A stretch of 64,000 bases of DNA, taken from assembly GCF_024498135.1 (NCBI RefSeq), contig NZ_JANHOH010000001.1, positions 1,240,001 through 1,304,000 of the forward strand. Direction: 5' to 3'. The stretch comes from Mucilaginibacter aquariorum. Lineage in GTDB: Bacteria; Bacteroidota; Bacteroidia; Sphingobacteriales; Sphingobacteriaceae. The first letter of the stretch is position 1. Each line of letters opens with the position of its first letter. The notes beneath the pieces were generated by a model. It was not told the origin of the DNA. It did not search any database and saw only the letters and a program-made list of their open reading frames with translations. Positions 1 through 8,875 of this stretch are shown here, piece after piece. The position numbers and the translations under genes were made by a program.

Positions 1-3000
1 ACCCGGAATATAGCTTGATTGCGGCCCCGATTCGCTTATCTTATTCAAAAACAGGTTAACCTCATCTATAAGCCTGTCTGATGATTTACTGGTTTTTATC
101 ACCATGGCGTTTGCATACTGCATTAGCCTGTTAACTGATGTTTTATCCAGCTCCATTGCCGTATTGATAATAACCGGCAAGGCAGCAAATTTATCTACCT
201 CTTTTATCTTATCTAACAGGTCAAGACCTGATATATCCGGCAGGTTGAGGTCAAGTATCACACACTGGTATTCGTTCTCGTGCAGCATTCTGAAGGCCGA
301 TTCGCCATCAAATGCCTGGTCTACCGTTATCCCCTGGCTTTGCATCAGGTCTTTAAGGGCCTGGCTTTGTGCCTTGTGGTCTTCAACCAATAATATTTGC
401 GTAAACTTAGTACCGTTGCTGGCCATAATATCGCCAAACAGCTTATCAAGTGTTTCGGTATTCACCGGTTTTTTAAGGAAACTGATAGCGCCTTCTTTAC
501 GCACACGGTTGGCCGCGGCCTCGCCTGCCGACATTAAGTGCACCGGTATATGCAATGTAGCTTCGTCTTGCTTCAGTTCTTTTAATACCTGCCAGCCATC
601 TTTACCAGGCAGCATAATATCCAATATAACCGCGTCTGGTTGTTGTTCTTTAATTATTTCAACAGCATTTGTACCCTCATTAACCATTACCGATTTAAAG
701 CCATGGTCGCGGGAGTAGTCTTGCAAAATGTTGGCAAAGTTCTTATCGTCCTCTACAATCACTACAAATGGCTCACGATCTGGGTTGGTTGCCTTTTTAA
801 CATTATTCAGAAATGTTGCCGGCTTATAAGTTTCAACTGTAAGCAGGGTATCTTCCTGTACTTCTACATACTTAGCCTCAAACGGCAGGGTTAAAATAAA
901 TTCACTGCCCTGGCCCGGCTCGCTGTTTACGGTAATGTTACCACCCAATAATGCTGCCAGTTCCCTGCTGATAGAAAGCCCCAAACCGGTGCCGCCATAT
1001 TTACGACTGGTTGAACCATCTGCCTGCTGAAAGGCCTCGAAAATTATCCGCTGCTTATTTGCAGGGATACCTATGCCCGAATCTTTTATTTTGAAGCTTA
1101 CGGTATTTTCGCGCGGACCCGGAACAGCAGCAATGGTTATTGTTCCGTTCTCGGGGGTAAACTTAAACGCATTTGATAACAGGTTTTTAATAACCTGCTC
1201 TACCCTTACCTTATCCGTATAAATAGTAGGTGGTACATCAGCTAAACTGGTAGAATAATTTATCTTTTTGTTACTTGCCACCTCGGCAAATAACGATTGC
1301 ATATCGCTTAGGATATCAGAAATGCGGACATTCTCGTTCTGCATATCCAGCTTGCCCGATTCAATTTTTGAAAGGTCAAGAATATCATTTATCAGGGTAA
1401 GCAGATCATTACCGGCATTGAATATTACGCTGGCATATTTAATCTGATCTTCTGATAAGTTTAGCGGCTTATTATCTTTTAAAATACGTGCCAACACCAA
1501 AATGCTATTTAATGGTGTACGCAGTTCATGGCTCATATTAGCCAAAAATTCTGATTTATACCTGCCTGTTGTTTCCAGTTCGCTGGCTTTAAGGCTTATA
1601 CTTTGGCGGGCTTCTTCAATGGCCTGGTTTTTCTCTTCCAGCAAACTGGCTTTTTCTTCCAGTTCGGCATTAATGGTACGCAGTTCTTCCTGTTGCACGC
1701 GCAGCTCTTCTTCTGATGCCTGCAACATTTCTGTTTTGTTCATCAGTTCCTCATTGGTCACGCGCATTTCTTCCTGCTGTGCTTCCAGCTCTTCAGCCTG
1801 TTGCTGGGTTTCTTCAAATAAGTCGTGCATTATGGTGCGCGCCTGTGCTGTGTTTACGGCTATACCAATATCATTAACTACAAGCAAAATGTATTCTTTG
1901 ATATGCTCAGGAACCTCGTTACGGAAACCAAGTTCGATAACACCTTTTAGTTTTTTATCAAAAAAGAAAGGGACGATGAATGTTTCTATCAATTCATCCT
2001 CCAATATAGACGACCCTAACTGCAGCCTGTCATTCAGTTTACCTTTAACAACAGCCGCCCTCTCATCGCGGGCGGCCTGCCCTATCCATCCTTCGGAGAT
2101 GCGGATAGATTGTTTTAAAGCGCCCGGATCATTGAACGCGTATGAGGCGTACAGATCAAGCTTCTCTTCGTTCTCGTTATATAAATAAAGCGTGCCTGTA
2201 AGCGCGTTAGCGTACTTGCTAACTTCGGATAATATATTGTTAGCAATCTCTTTCTCGTTTTGCTGACCCTGCATTTTATCATTAAGGTTACCGCTACCAA
2301 TTAGCAGCCAGTTTTTAGACTCATTTTCTGCCAGCACCTTTTCAAGCTCAATATTGGCTATCCTAACTTCTTCTTCAACACGTTTTTGACGGTCGAAGGC
2401 TGCCTGTATATAGTAAAACATTACTACTACAATCAGCAAGAAAACAGTACAGCCTATAACAATGATTATTACCGCTTGTTGGGATGCTTTATCTGATGCT
2501 GCCTTACGTTCGTTTAATAAGGTATTCTCTGTTTCTATAACACGGCCATTAATACCGCGTATACTATCCATATTGCCCTTTCCATTCAAAAACATATGGT
2601 TGGCAAGCATGTAATCAAGCCCTTTGGTTTCACGGGTTTCAACGTTAACTTTCAGGATAGCCAATTGGCGGTTAACTATTGTTTTAAGCGAATCAATCCT
2701 CTTAAGTTGGGTAGGATTGTCCTGCACAAGTGTAGTTAGCTGGTTTAAGTTTTCGGTAATTCGCGGGATAGCTTCATTGTAGGGATCTAGAAAGCTTTTG
2801 TTTGCCGTTGCGCCATAACCGCGCATGCCGGTTTCACTATCAACAAGCAATTGTAATAAGTTATTGGTAGCTTTTATAACCCTTTGTGTATGATTAACCC
2901 ATACAGTATCATCTTCGAGTTGCTTTATGCTTTTAAAAGAAAGTATACCAATAATTAACACAAGCAAAATAGATACAGCAAAACCTGCTAATACCTGATT

Positions 3001-3021
3001 GCGAAAATTAAGCTTGAACAT
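1..3021 (-). CDS. Hybrid sensor histidine kinase (CHASE3-like, GAF, HisKA, HATPase, two receivers), 3' end outside window
   Basis: The frame is open from ATG at 3021 to the left edge, 1007 codons without a stop, so the gene is incomplete. Seen in order: a membrane segment (about residues 8-31), an extracytoplasmic helical segment typical of CHASE3 (about 35-170), a second membrane segment (about 178-206), a GAF-like domain (about 235-375), a long Glu/Gln-rich coiled coil (about 385-490), the HisKA box with SHELRTPLN (phospho-accepting His498), an ATPase domain with the N box NLLSNAFKF and G boxes DSGIGIP and GGTGLGL, then two receivers with phospho-acceptor sites D801 (LDIMLPG) and D924 (LDLNLPD). 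It should sense a signal at the inner membrane and pass phosphate internally. More receivers may follow outside the window. The signal and the output partner are not visible. No Shine-Dalgarno site precedes the start. Confidence 0.93.
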   Translation of the reverse strand, partial: MFKLNFRNQVLAGFAVSILLVLIIGILSFKSIKQLEDDTVWVNHTQRVIKATNNLLQLLVDSETGMRGYGATANKSFLDPYNEAIPRITENLNQLTTLVQDNPTQLKRIDSLKTIVNRQLAILKVNVETRETKGLDYMLANHMFLNGKGNMDSIRGINGRVIETENTLLNERKAASDKASQQAVIIIVIGCTVFLLIVVVMFYYIQAAFDRQKRVEEEVRIANIELEKVLAENESKNWLLIGSGNLNDKMQGQQNEKEIANNILSEVSKYANALTGTLYLYNENEEKLDLYASYAFNDPGALKQSIRISEGWIGQAARDERAAVVKGKLNDRLQLGSSILEDELIETFIVPFFFDKKLKGVIELGFRNEVPEHIKEYILLVVNDIGIAVNTAQARTIMHDLFEETQQQAEELEAQQEEMRVTNEELMNKTEMLQASEEELRVQQEELRTINAELEEKASLLEEKNQAIEEARQSISLKASELETTGRYKSEFLANMSHELRTPLNSILVLARILKDNKPLNLSEDQIKYASVIFNAGNDLLTLINDILDLSKIESGKLDMQNENVRISDILSDMQSLFAEVASNKKINYSTSLADVPPTIYTDKVRVEQVIKNLLSNAFKFTPENGTITIAAVPGPRENTVSFKIKDSGIGIPANKQRIIFEAFQQADGSTSRKYGGTGLGLSISRELAALLGGNITVNSEPGQGSEFILTLPFEAKYVEVQEDTLLTVETYKPATFLNNVKKATNPDREPFVVIVEDDKNFANILQDYSRDHGFKSVMVNEGTNAVEIIKEQQPDAVILDIMLPGKDGWQVLKELKQDEATLHIPVHLMSAGEAAANRVRKEGAISFLKKPVNTETLDKLFGDIMASNGTKFTQILLVEDHKAQSQALKDLMQSQGITVDQAFDGESAFRMLHENEYQCVILDLNLPDISGLDLLDKIKEVDKFAALPVIINTAMELDKTSVNRLMQYANAMVIKTSKSSDRLIDEVNLFLNKISESGPQSSYIPG

Positions 3022-3120
3022 AGAATAATGATGTGATTTAATTTATGCCTTACAAATATGTTTAAAAATATTTGCACGCTACAATACTATTGGGTAATAA
3101 ACATACAGGTTGTAAGCCGG

Positions 3121-3537
3121 TTATTTACCCTCGGTATAGACACGTTTTTTTGACGCCAAAGCCCCTATAACCGATAGCCCGGCGCCTGTAAATAATACAT
3201 ACCAGCCCCACTTAAACGCTATTTGTTTGGTTAGGAAACCGTTTATGCCCCTAAATGGTATAAAGCTGAAAGTAGTTTTCACTTTTAATATGGCGGCTAT
3301 AAATAACAATACAACCAACACCAGCGATGCCCAGGCAGCAATGCGGGTTATTTTAGCCTGATTAAGCACTGTACATAGTATACCAATAACACCTACCAGC
3401 ATGATCACCATACCATAGGGCTGGTTTAGCTTGTAAACATTCCAGTTCATTAAATGAAAAGGGCGTAACATTGGGCAGTAAGTTGCCGCAATAAGTGTAA
3501 TAAAACCTATTAGTGATAAGAGTGATGCAGGGCGCAT
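3121..3537 (-). CDS. Small four-helix membrane protein, unknown function
   Basis: This 138-residue protein has four clear hydrophobic segments (about residues 5-20, 42-59, 65-85 and 110-127) and no recognisable catalytic motif. It lies 3 bases downstream of gldC on the same strand and probably ends the helicase-to-gldC transcription unit. I do not recognise the family. Its position suggests co-transcription with gldC but does not show a role in gliding. Confidence 0.7.
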   Translation of the reverse strand: MRPASLLSLIGFITLIAATYCPMLRPFHLMNWNVYKLNQPYGMVIMLVGVIGILCTVLNQAKITRIAAWASLVLVVLLFIAAILKVKTTFSFIPFRGINGFLTKQIAFKWGWYVLFTGAGLSVIGALASKKRVYTEGK

Positions 3538-3540
3538 AGG

Positions 3541-3870
3541 TTATTTTTTAATCTCCATTTTATCGGCAAAGTGGGCGCAGTAATCGCGCAGGTCTTCTAC
3601 AATGTTCTTTTCGCCGGTTGCGCGCAAAAAGGTATCACCCATGGTTTGCAGTGTTTCGTAGAAAAAGCGTTTCATCTCATCAACAGGCATATCCTTTGTC
3701 CAAAGGTCTATTTTAAGGGTATTTTGGTAGCTTTTATCCCAAAGTGATAACATCATGGCCTGTACGGGCAGGGCTTCTTTGTTTTTTGAATCGGTTGATT
3801 CCCACAGGATGTTTTCAGGAATGTTATTATCGTCGAGCTGTATGGTTAGCTTTATTTCAGCAGTTTTCAT
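3541..3870 (-). CDS. gldC: Gliding motility protein GldC
   Basis: The protein is about 109 residues, the usual GldC length, and contains the family signature IDLWTKDMPVDEMKRFF in its middle, followed by DTFLRATGE and a C-terminal RDYCAHFADKMEI block. GldC is a small soluble protein of the Bacteroidota gliding machinery; in Flavobacterium its loss impairs rather than abolishes gliding. I chose the ATG at 3870 (MKTAEIKL) because homologues start just before an EIK(I/L)T strand; an in-frame ATG at 3888 would add six residues and overlap the upstream gene. gldB, its neighbour in Flavobacterium, is not in the window. The motif match is strong; motility itself cannot be inferred from this gene alone. 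Confidence 0.9.
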   Translation of the reverse strand: MKTAEIKLTIQLDDNNIPENILWESTDSKNKEALPVQAMMLSLWDKSYQNTLKIDLWTKDMPVDEMKRFFYETLQTMGDTFLRATGEKNIVEDLRDYCAHFADKMEIKK

Positions 3871-3877
3871 CAAAAAT

Positions 3878-4189
3878 TTATTTAACAAGGAAAAAAATTA
3901 TCAGCACCAAAGTTATAAAGCTTAGCTCTACAATCCATAGTTTTTTGGTTTCGAAGAAGAAATTACGGAAAATTATATCCAGCAATGACACAACTACCCC
4001 AAACAGGATAAAGATCCAGCCAATAGTACCGCTCCAGTGCTCGTATGGGCTGCCTGTAATTTTGGCGCCGTTAATAAAAATATAGCCGGCCAATATAAAG
4101 AAGGCCGCGGTGGCAAAATTTAAAGGGCTTATCCTGAATTTTACCGGATTAGAATCGTTTTTTTCTGCCAGATCGTTTTGCTCCGCCAT
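3878..4189 (-). CDS. Small three-helix membrane protein, unknown function
   Basis: About 103 residues: a polar Asn/Asp/Glu-rich N-terminus, then three hydrophobic segments (about residues 24-40, 52-69 and 82-102). I chose the ATG at 4189 because the longer frame to 4282 reads antisense-like basic sequence overlapping the helicase tail. Even so the first 41 bases overlap the end of the helicase gene in another frame, which suggests translational coupling. gldC starts 7 bases further on. No family recognised. Confidence 0.65.
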   Translation of the reverse strand: MAEQNDLAEKNDSNPVKFRISPLNFATAAFFILAGYIFINGAKITGSPYEHWSGTIGWIFILFGVVVSLLDIIFRNFFFETKKLWIVELSFITLVLIIFFLVK

Positions 4190-5513
4190 ATTGTTTAGCT
4201 GGTTTCTTGTTAGCACTATTGGGTTGTTTTTTTGCTTTTTCGGCTTCAAATTTCTTGATCTGTGTAAGCGTTTTCTTTTCATGGAAAGCTCCTTTAAAAT
4301 CAGGGTCTTCCTTGCGCTTTTGCATATCTATTTCACGGGCCTGGTTCTGACGCTCTTCGTAAGGGGTTTCCTCAATAAATACCCCTGCAGGGATGTCATA
4401 AACCGGGATGGTTTGCCTTATCAGCTTTTGGATCTTGTTGACATAATACTCTTCTGATGGCACGGCAAAGGTAATGGCCACACCAGAGTTATAAGCCCTG
4501 CCCGTACGGCCAATACGGTGTACGTAATCTTCAATTACCACGGGCACGTCAAAGTTTATTACGTGGCTTACATCGCTCACATCAATACCGCGCGAAGCCA
4601 CATCTGTAGCCACCAGTATTTTCACCTCATCGTTTTTAAACGAATTGATGGAATTGATACGGGTGTTTTGACCTTTGTTGGCGTGCAGCACCTTTACTTC
4701 TTTTTCGCCAAACTTGCGTAGCAGAAACTTGTAAACATCCTCGGCAGCTACACGGGTTTTGCAAAATACCATCAGCTTCTTAATGTCGCCCTCGATATCA
4801 AGCAACGATTTAAGCAGGTTGATCTTGGTTTTAACATTGGGCACGTGATATAACTGCTGACTAACCGTTTCGGCAGTAGTTGCCTGTGGGGTAACCTCGA
4901 TCACGGTAGGGAACTCCAGGAAATTGTGCGAAAGCTCCTGGATCTTTTCTGACATGGTAGCCGAGAAAAGCAGGTTCTGGCGTTTTACCGGTACAACTTC
5001 TAAAATGCGGTTTATCTGTGGCATAAAGCCCATATCCATCATTTTATCGGCTTCGTCCAGTACCAAGGTATTTATGGTTTTGGTAACGATGTGCCCGGCT
5101 ATATAAGTGTCAAGGAAACGACCCGGTGTAGCCACAATTATATCAACGCCTTTCTTTATGTTTTCTATTTGTGTTTTTGGGCCAATGCCGCCGTAAAGCA
5201 CAACAACACGCAGATCGGTATTTGCCGCGAAGGCTCTGATGTTCTCTTCTATCTGCATAGCCAGCTCGCGCGTTGGCGATACAATTAACGCACGGGGGTT
5301 ATCGCCCTGCGCGTATTTAAGCTTCATTAAAATAGGCAACACATAGGCAGCAGTTTTACCCGTACCCGTTTGCGCAATGCCCATTACGTCCTGCCCGTTC
5401 ATTATTGGCGGGATAGCTTTTTGCTGGATAGGCGTAGCTTCGGTATAACCGGCATCGGCAATAGCATTCAATATCTGCCGGTTAAAATTAAATTCTTCAA
5501 AAGTTACAGCCAT
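4149..5513 (-). CDS. DEAD-box ATP-dependent RNA helicase, RhlE-like
   Basis: The 454-residue protein has every DEAD-box landmark in order: a Q motif (TPIQQKAIPP), Walker A (AQTGTGKT), PTRELA, TPGR, DEAD, SAT, then the second RecA lobe with HRIGRTGR near residue 340. The C-terminus (about 385-454) is a basic Lys/Gly/Arg-rich tail like those that bind RNA non-specifically in RhlE and related helicases. It should unwind short RNA duplexes, for example in ribosome assembly or mRNA decay, in the cytoplasm. A TAnnTTTG box ends 5 bases before the start. It is the first gene of a unit that continues into a membrane protein and gldC. Subfamily assignment to RhlE rather than another DEAD-box clade is tentative. 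Confidence 0.95.
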   Translation of the reverse strand: MAVTFEEFNFNRQILNAIADAGYTEATPIQQKAIPPIMNGQDVMGIAQTGTGKTAAYVLPILMKLKYAQGDNPRALIVSPTRELAMQIEENIRAFAANTDLRVVVLYGGIGPKTQIENIKKGVDIIVATPGRFLDTYIAGHIVTKTINTLVLDEADKMMDMGFMPQINRILEVVPVKRQNLLFSATMSEKIQELSHNFLEFPTVIEVTPQATTAETVSQQLYHVPNVKTKINLLKSLLDIEGDIKKLMVFCKTRVAAEDVYKFLLRKFGEKEVKVLHANKGQNTRINSINSFKNDEVKILVATDVASRGIDVSDVSHVINFDVPVVIEDYVHRIGRTGRAYNSGVAITFAVPSEEYYVNKIQKLIRQTIPVYDIPAGVFIEETPYEERQNQAREIDMQKRKEDPDFKGAFHEKKTLTQIKKFEAEKAKKQPNSANKKPAKQYGGAKRSGRKKRF

Positions 5514-5518
5514 AGCCG

Positions 5519-5526
5519 CAAAGATA
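5519..5526 (-). promoter_or_regulatory. Bacteroidota -7 promoter box (TATCTTTG) for the DEAD-box helicase
   Basis: Read on the minus strand the sequence is TATCTTTG, a perfect match to the TAnnTTTG box of Bacteroidota primary sigma factor. It ends 5 bases before the ATG, so the transcript would have almost no leader. No convincing -33 TTG was seen. Confidence 0.5.
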
Positions 5527-5576
5527 AGGTTTTGTTTTTAGTCGGATGTCTGAAGTCCGAAAGTCCGTAAGATAGT

Positions 5577-5640
5577 TGTCAGCCAGAAGCCTGTCGAAGA
5601 CTTGTACTCCAGATAATGGTTCAACAAGCTCACCATAATA
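5577..5640. repeat. Dispersed palindromic repeat, family A (divergent copy)
   Basis: Contains GCCTGTCGAAGACTTG and, about 30 bases on, GGTTCAACAAGCTCACCAT, which are inverted versions of one another and match the better-preserved copies at 8779, 10384 and 51333. It lies in the gap between the divergent helicase and barrel genes. Just before it (5540-5570) is a short run of GTCCGAAAGTCCG-type direct repeats. Confidence 0.6.
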
Positions 5641-5750
5641 AACACTCTACAGTAGTATAAGGTGAAGCTTTTCATTTTCTCTGTATCATCCAAACACTAT
5701 TCTGCGTATAAAGCCCCGAAGAACTATCTTCACTCCCATTAATTTAAAAC

Positions 5751-6389
5751 ATGAAAAAACTTTTACTTATCGCAATTACAACTCTTTTTATCGTCGGCTC
5801 TGCATCGGCACAAACCGGCAAAGGCCACAAATACCTTGGCGGCAGCTTTACTTTTAGCTATGATGAAGATGGCACAGTTCAAAACTACAACTTTGACACT
5901 GGTGTTACCCAGTATCTTAACCACGATATTATTAGCTTTAACGTTAGTCCCGAATTTGGTTTTTTCCTGAGCGATAAATGGGCTATCGGTATTCAGCCGG
6001 GTTATTCAAGGGTATCTGGTACCGAAACTTCAAATTTTTATTCGAACACCAATCCGGCAAACAATTACACCTACACCAGAAAATATCACACGGATATTGT
6101 TGGCCTGGCGGTTAACCTGCGCTACTATTGCATGCTTACCGATAAATTTGGTATTTATCCGCAAATGGGGATCAGCACTTCACACATCGCTAACGACTTT
6201 ACCAATGGCCACCTTGCTGCTTATGCAGGTCCTAATGTGGTATTCTTCCCTACTCCTAAGGTTGGCCTTAACATGGGTTTTGGCAACATAAGTTACCAAT
6301 ATAACTACCTAAGCCATGGCAGCTTTGTAAATGCAAGCCTGAACAATAATTTCAATTTTGGTATAAACTATTACTTCGGCGGTAAGTAA
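5751..6389 (+). CDS. Outer-membrane beta-barrel protein
   Basis: 212 residues starting with a clear Sec signal peptide (MKKLLLIAITTLF...SASAQ, cleavage after residue 20). The mature part alternates polar and hydrophobic residues with many Tyr, Asn and Gly, as in small outer-membrane barrels (about 8 strands), and it ends in an aromatic-rich strand (INYYFGGK). It probably sits in the outer membrane; ligand or function is unknown. It is a single gene, convergent with the lipoprotein downstream, and shares a bidirectional terminator with it. Confidence 0.8.
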   Translation: MKKLLLIAITTLFIVGSASAQTGKGHKYLGGSFTFSYDEDGTVQNYNFDTGVTQYLNHDIISFNVSPEFGFFLSDKWAIGIQPGYSRVSGTETSNFYSNTNPANNYTYTRKYHTDIVGLAVNLRYYCMLTDKFGIYPQMGISTSHIANDFTNGHLAAYAGPNVVFFPTPKVGLNMGFGNISYQYNYLSHGSFVNASLNNNFNFGINYYFGGK

Positions 6390-6402
6390 TAAGTGCCGGT
6401 TC

Positions 6403-6446
6403 AATAAAAAGACCCTGCCAATAAATATTGACAGGGTCTTTTTATT
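6403..6446. terminator. Bidirectional intrinsic terminator
   Basis: A perfect 15-base-pair stem (AATAAAAAGACCCTG with its complement at 6432-6446) around a 14-base loop, with U-rich runs on both strands. It lies between the convergent barrel gene (ends 6389) and lipoprotein gene (ends 6465). Confidence 0.9.
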
Positions 6447-6464
6447 ACGTGCTGATATAGCTAA

Positions 6465-7265
6465 TTACTTTGTTTTTATAATAGTAGTATACGTGTAATC
6501 AACCTTTCTTACCGCTACCGAGCTATGTACAACTGTCATTTTTTCAGGGTAGCCCCCATCGTTATAAACAAGGTCGTAAACCTCCAGGTTATTAGTGTTT
6601 ATACGATTATTAATGTGGGTATATATATCATTAAAGGCCAGATATAAAATATAATTATTATCCCGTTGCGACAAAAAAGGGCTGCGCTTTTTATCGTAAG
6701 TATAATTGTTTACCACAGTTGCCCTGGTGGGGTTTACATTTTCGTACTGGCTCCGGTTTATTATATTGCCACTGTCATCATATTTAAACATATAAAATTG
6801 CCCGTTGCCCTGAACTTTTTCGGGACGCCCCTTACTGTTAACCGTTATAACAATACTACTCTCGCTGGTAGGATATACATAGAGCACCTTTATATCATTA
6901 CCCGAATAAGTAAAAACCAGTTTATCCCATATATTGTGCTTGCCTCCCGATCTTTGCACCTCGCTAACCTTACCATCATTATATAGAACCGCGTAATTTG
7001 TGGTATAGTTTTGTGTATAGCTTTTATAGGCAACGCTGTGTTTTGTTACCTGTCCCGAAGAATTATAAGTAAATGTTTCTGTTTGCGTTACAGGCGAAGG
7101 TGTAAGCAACTGGTTGGTTACCATTTTATTTACAAGGTATATCGTATCTTTTACCTTAACCTCTATTTTTGTCGTGTCTGTTGGCTTTTTTATAACAGAT
7201 TCCTTTTTACAGCCAGCCATTATACCCATTACCATAACAAGCATAATAATTTGTTTACATCTCAT
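6465..7265 (-). CDS. Lipoprotein with YD-repeat-like strands, unknown function
   Basis: 266 residues. The N-terminus is a lipoprotein signal with the lipobox ending at Cys19 (GIMAGC), followed by Lys/Lys/Glu/Ser. The body repeats short units of the kind Y-(N/D)-x-x-G-x-(V/I) (for example FTYNSSGQV, VLYNDGKVSEV, FKYDDSGNI, LVYNDGGYPEKM), which resembles the YD-type beta-strand repeats in DUF4595-like Bacteroidota lipoproteins. It is likely exported and anchored in a membrane. No catalytic motif seen; the domain name is an inference from the repeat pattern only. Confidence 0.75.
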   Translation of the reverse strand: MRCKQIIMLVMVMGIMAGCKKESVIKKPTDTTKIEVKVKDTIYLVNKMVTNQLLTPSPVTQTETFTYNSSGQVTKHSVAYKSYTQNYTTNYAVLYNDGKVSEVQRSGGKHNIWDKLVFTYSGNDIKVLYVYPTSESSIVITVNSKGRPEKVQGNGQFYMFKYDDSGNIINRSQYENVNPTRATVVNNYTYDKKRSPFLSQRDNNYILYLAFNDIYTHINNRINTNNLEVYDLVYNDGGYPEKMTVVHSSVAVRKVDYTYTTIIKTK

Positions 7266-7412
7266 AACACACAGGTTTACAGAAATTTATTATTAGTTGC
7301 AACAGAAAAATTACATAAAGTTAAATCAATATTCTGATGTTTCCAACAAGTTAATTCAACCGCGTTTTAATGCTATAAAAATTAAATACCATAGCATAAA
7401 ATTGAAAAATAT

Positions 7413-7420
7413 TACCTTTA
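7413..7420 (+). promoter_or_regulatory. Probable -7 box (TACCTTTA) for pyrC
   Basis: TACCTTTA matches seven of eight positions of TAnnTTTG (A for the last G). It ends 4 bases before the pyrC ATG, repeating the near-leaderless arrangement seen at several genes here. Confidence 0.35.
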
Positions 7421-7424
7421 CGCT

Positions 7425-8759
7425 ATGACAAGTATCCTCATCAAAAACGCCACTATTATAAACGAAGGAAAACAAATACAAGCCGACTTACTTGTGAAAG
7501 ATGGTTTTATTGAAAAGATAGCGGGCAATATTGATGTAAAAGCCGATAAAGAGATCAACGCCGAAGGCCTGCACCTTTTCCCGGGCTGTATTGACGACCA
7601 GGTTCATTTTCGCGAGCCGGGATTAACGCATAAAGGCAACATCGCTTCAGAATCGCGCGCGGCAGTAGCCGGCGGTATCACCTCTTTTATGGAGATGCCC
7701 AATACCGTGCCTAATGCCCTCACACAACAATTACTTCAAGATAAATACGATATAGCAGCAAAAAATTCGCCTGCAAACTATTCGTTTTTTATGGGTGCAT
7801 CAAACGATAACCTGGACGAGGTTTTGCGTACCGATGCTAAAAACGTTTGCGGTGTAAAGGTTTTCATGGGCTCATCAACCGGGAATATGCTGGTAGATAA
7901 CCCAACCACACTGGAACACCTGTTCGCGCAATCGCCTATGCTGATAGCTACGCATTGCGAAGACGAGGCCACTATAAAAGCCAACCTGGAACATTACAAG
8001 CAGTTACTGGGCGATAATATCCCGGTAAAGCTGCACCCAAAGATCCGTAGTGCCGAGGCTTGCTACTTGTCGTCATCAATGGCTATTGAACTGGCTAAAA
8101 AGCATAATACCCGCCTGCACATTCTACATATATCTACCGCAAGGGAAACACATTTGTTTAGCAATCAGATCCCGCTGGCCGATAAGCGCATAACCGCCGA
8201 AGCATGCATCCATCATTTATGGTTTACCGATGCGGATTATGAAGAAAAAGGCAACCTGATAAAATGGAACCCCGCTGTTAAAACAGAGCAAGACAGAGAT
8301 GAGATACTAAAAGCCGTTTTAGATGGCCGTATAGATATTATTGCTACCGACCATGCCCCACATACTATCGAGGAAAAGGCACAACCTTACCTGCAGGCAC
8401 CAAGCGGTGGCCCGTTAGTACAACACGCGCTGCCCGCCATGCTGGAACTTTATCACCACGGTAAAATAACGCTGGAGCAAATTGCCGAGAAAATGGCCCA
8501 CAACGTGGCAACCATTTTCCAAATAGAAAGACGTGGCTTTATCCGTGAAGGTTACTGGGCCGATCTGGCTCTGGTTAACCTGAACAACCCATGGCAGGTA
8601 AATAAAAGCAACATATTGTACAAATGCGGCTGGTCGCCGTTTGAGGGCAGTACTTTCAAGGCAAAGGTGGTAAGTACCATTGTATCCGGCAATCTGGCTT
8701 ACGAAAATGGCAGCCTTACCAACGAAAAAAGCGGACAAAGAATGACCTTTACCCGCTAA
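7425..8759 (+). CDS. pyrC: Dihydroorotase
   Basis: 444 residues, the length of Bacteroidota dihydroorotases. It catalyses the reversible closure of N-carbamoyl-aspartate to dihydroorotate, the third step of pyrimidine synthesis, in the cytoplasm. Amidohydrolase landmarks are visible: the metal-binding region DDQVHFREPGLTHKG (residues 57-71), the candidate carboxylated lysine K145 in GVKVFMGSS, the His in THCED, HILHIST, and the catalytic Asp in ATDHAPH. The usual D-x-H-x-H of the family reads D-D-Q-V-H, with Gln59 in place of the first His; I believe this substitution is common in Bacteroidota members, so it need not mean loss of activity. No other pyrimidine gene is adjacent; it appears monocistronic. 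Alternative amidohydrolases (hydantoinase, allantoinase) fit less well. Confidence 0.92.
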   Translation: MTSILIKNATIINEGKQIQADLLVKDGFIEKIAGNIDVKADKEINAEGLHLFPGCIDDQVHFREPGLTHKGNIASESRAAVAGGITSFMEMPNTVPNALTQQLLQDKYDIAAKNSPANYSFFMGASNDNLDEVLRTDAKNVCGVKVFMGSSTGNMLVDNPTTLEHLFAQSPMLIATHCEDEATIKANLEHYKQLLGDNIPVKLHPKIRSAEACYLSSSMAIELAKKHNTRLHILHISTARETHLFSNQIPLADKRITAEACIHHLWFTDADYEEKGNLIKWNPAVKTEQDRDEILKAVLDGRIDIIATDHAPHTIEEKAQPYLQAPSGGPLVQHALPAMLELYHHGKITLEQIAEKMAHNVATIFQIERRGFIREGYWADLALVNLNNPWQVNKSNILYKCGWSPFEGSTFKAKVVSTIVSGNLAYENGSLTNEKSGQRMTFTR

Positions 8760-8778
8760 TTATAGTATCAATCCGAAA

Positions 8779-8842
8779 TGTCATCCTAAGCCTGTCGAAG
8801 GATTAGCTGGTTTGTGAATGGTTCGACAGGCTCACCATGACA
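8779..8842. repeat. Dispersed palindromic repeat, family A
   Basis: The arms TGTCATCCTAAGCCTGTCGA and GGTTCGACAGGCTCACCATG are imperfect inverted repeats, so the RNA would fold into a long hairpin. It lies between the convergent pyrC and GyrI-like genes. Other copies are at 5577, 10384 and 51333. Confidence 0.75.
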
Positions 8843-8875
8843 AAAAGATTTTGTGTCTTTGCATGACAAGTAGAA

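Noticed and set aside
104..2188. Plus-strand frames across the left edge
   Set aside because: Antisense shadows of the hybrid histidine kinase, whose motifs are all on the minus strand.
4110..4457. Plus-strand frame across the helicase C-terminus
   Set aside because: Antisense shadow of the helicase and membrane-protein genes; no start signal and no domain.
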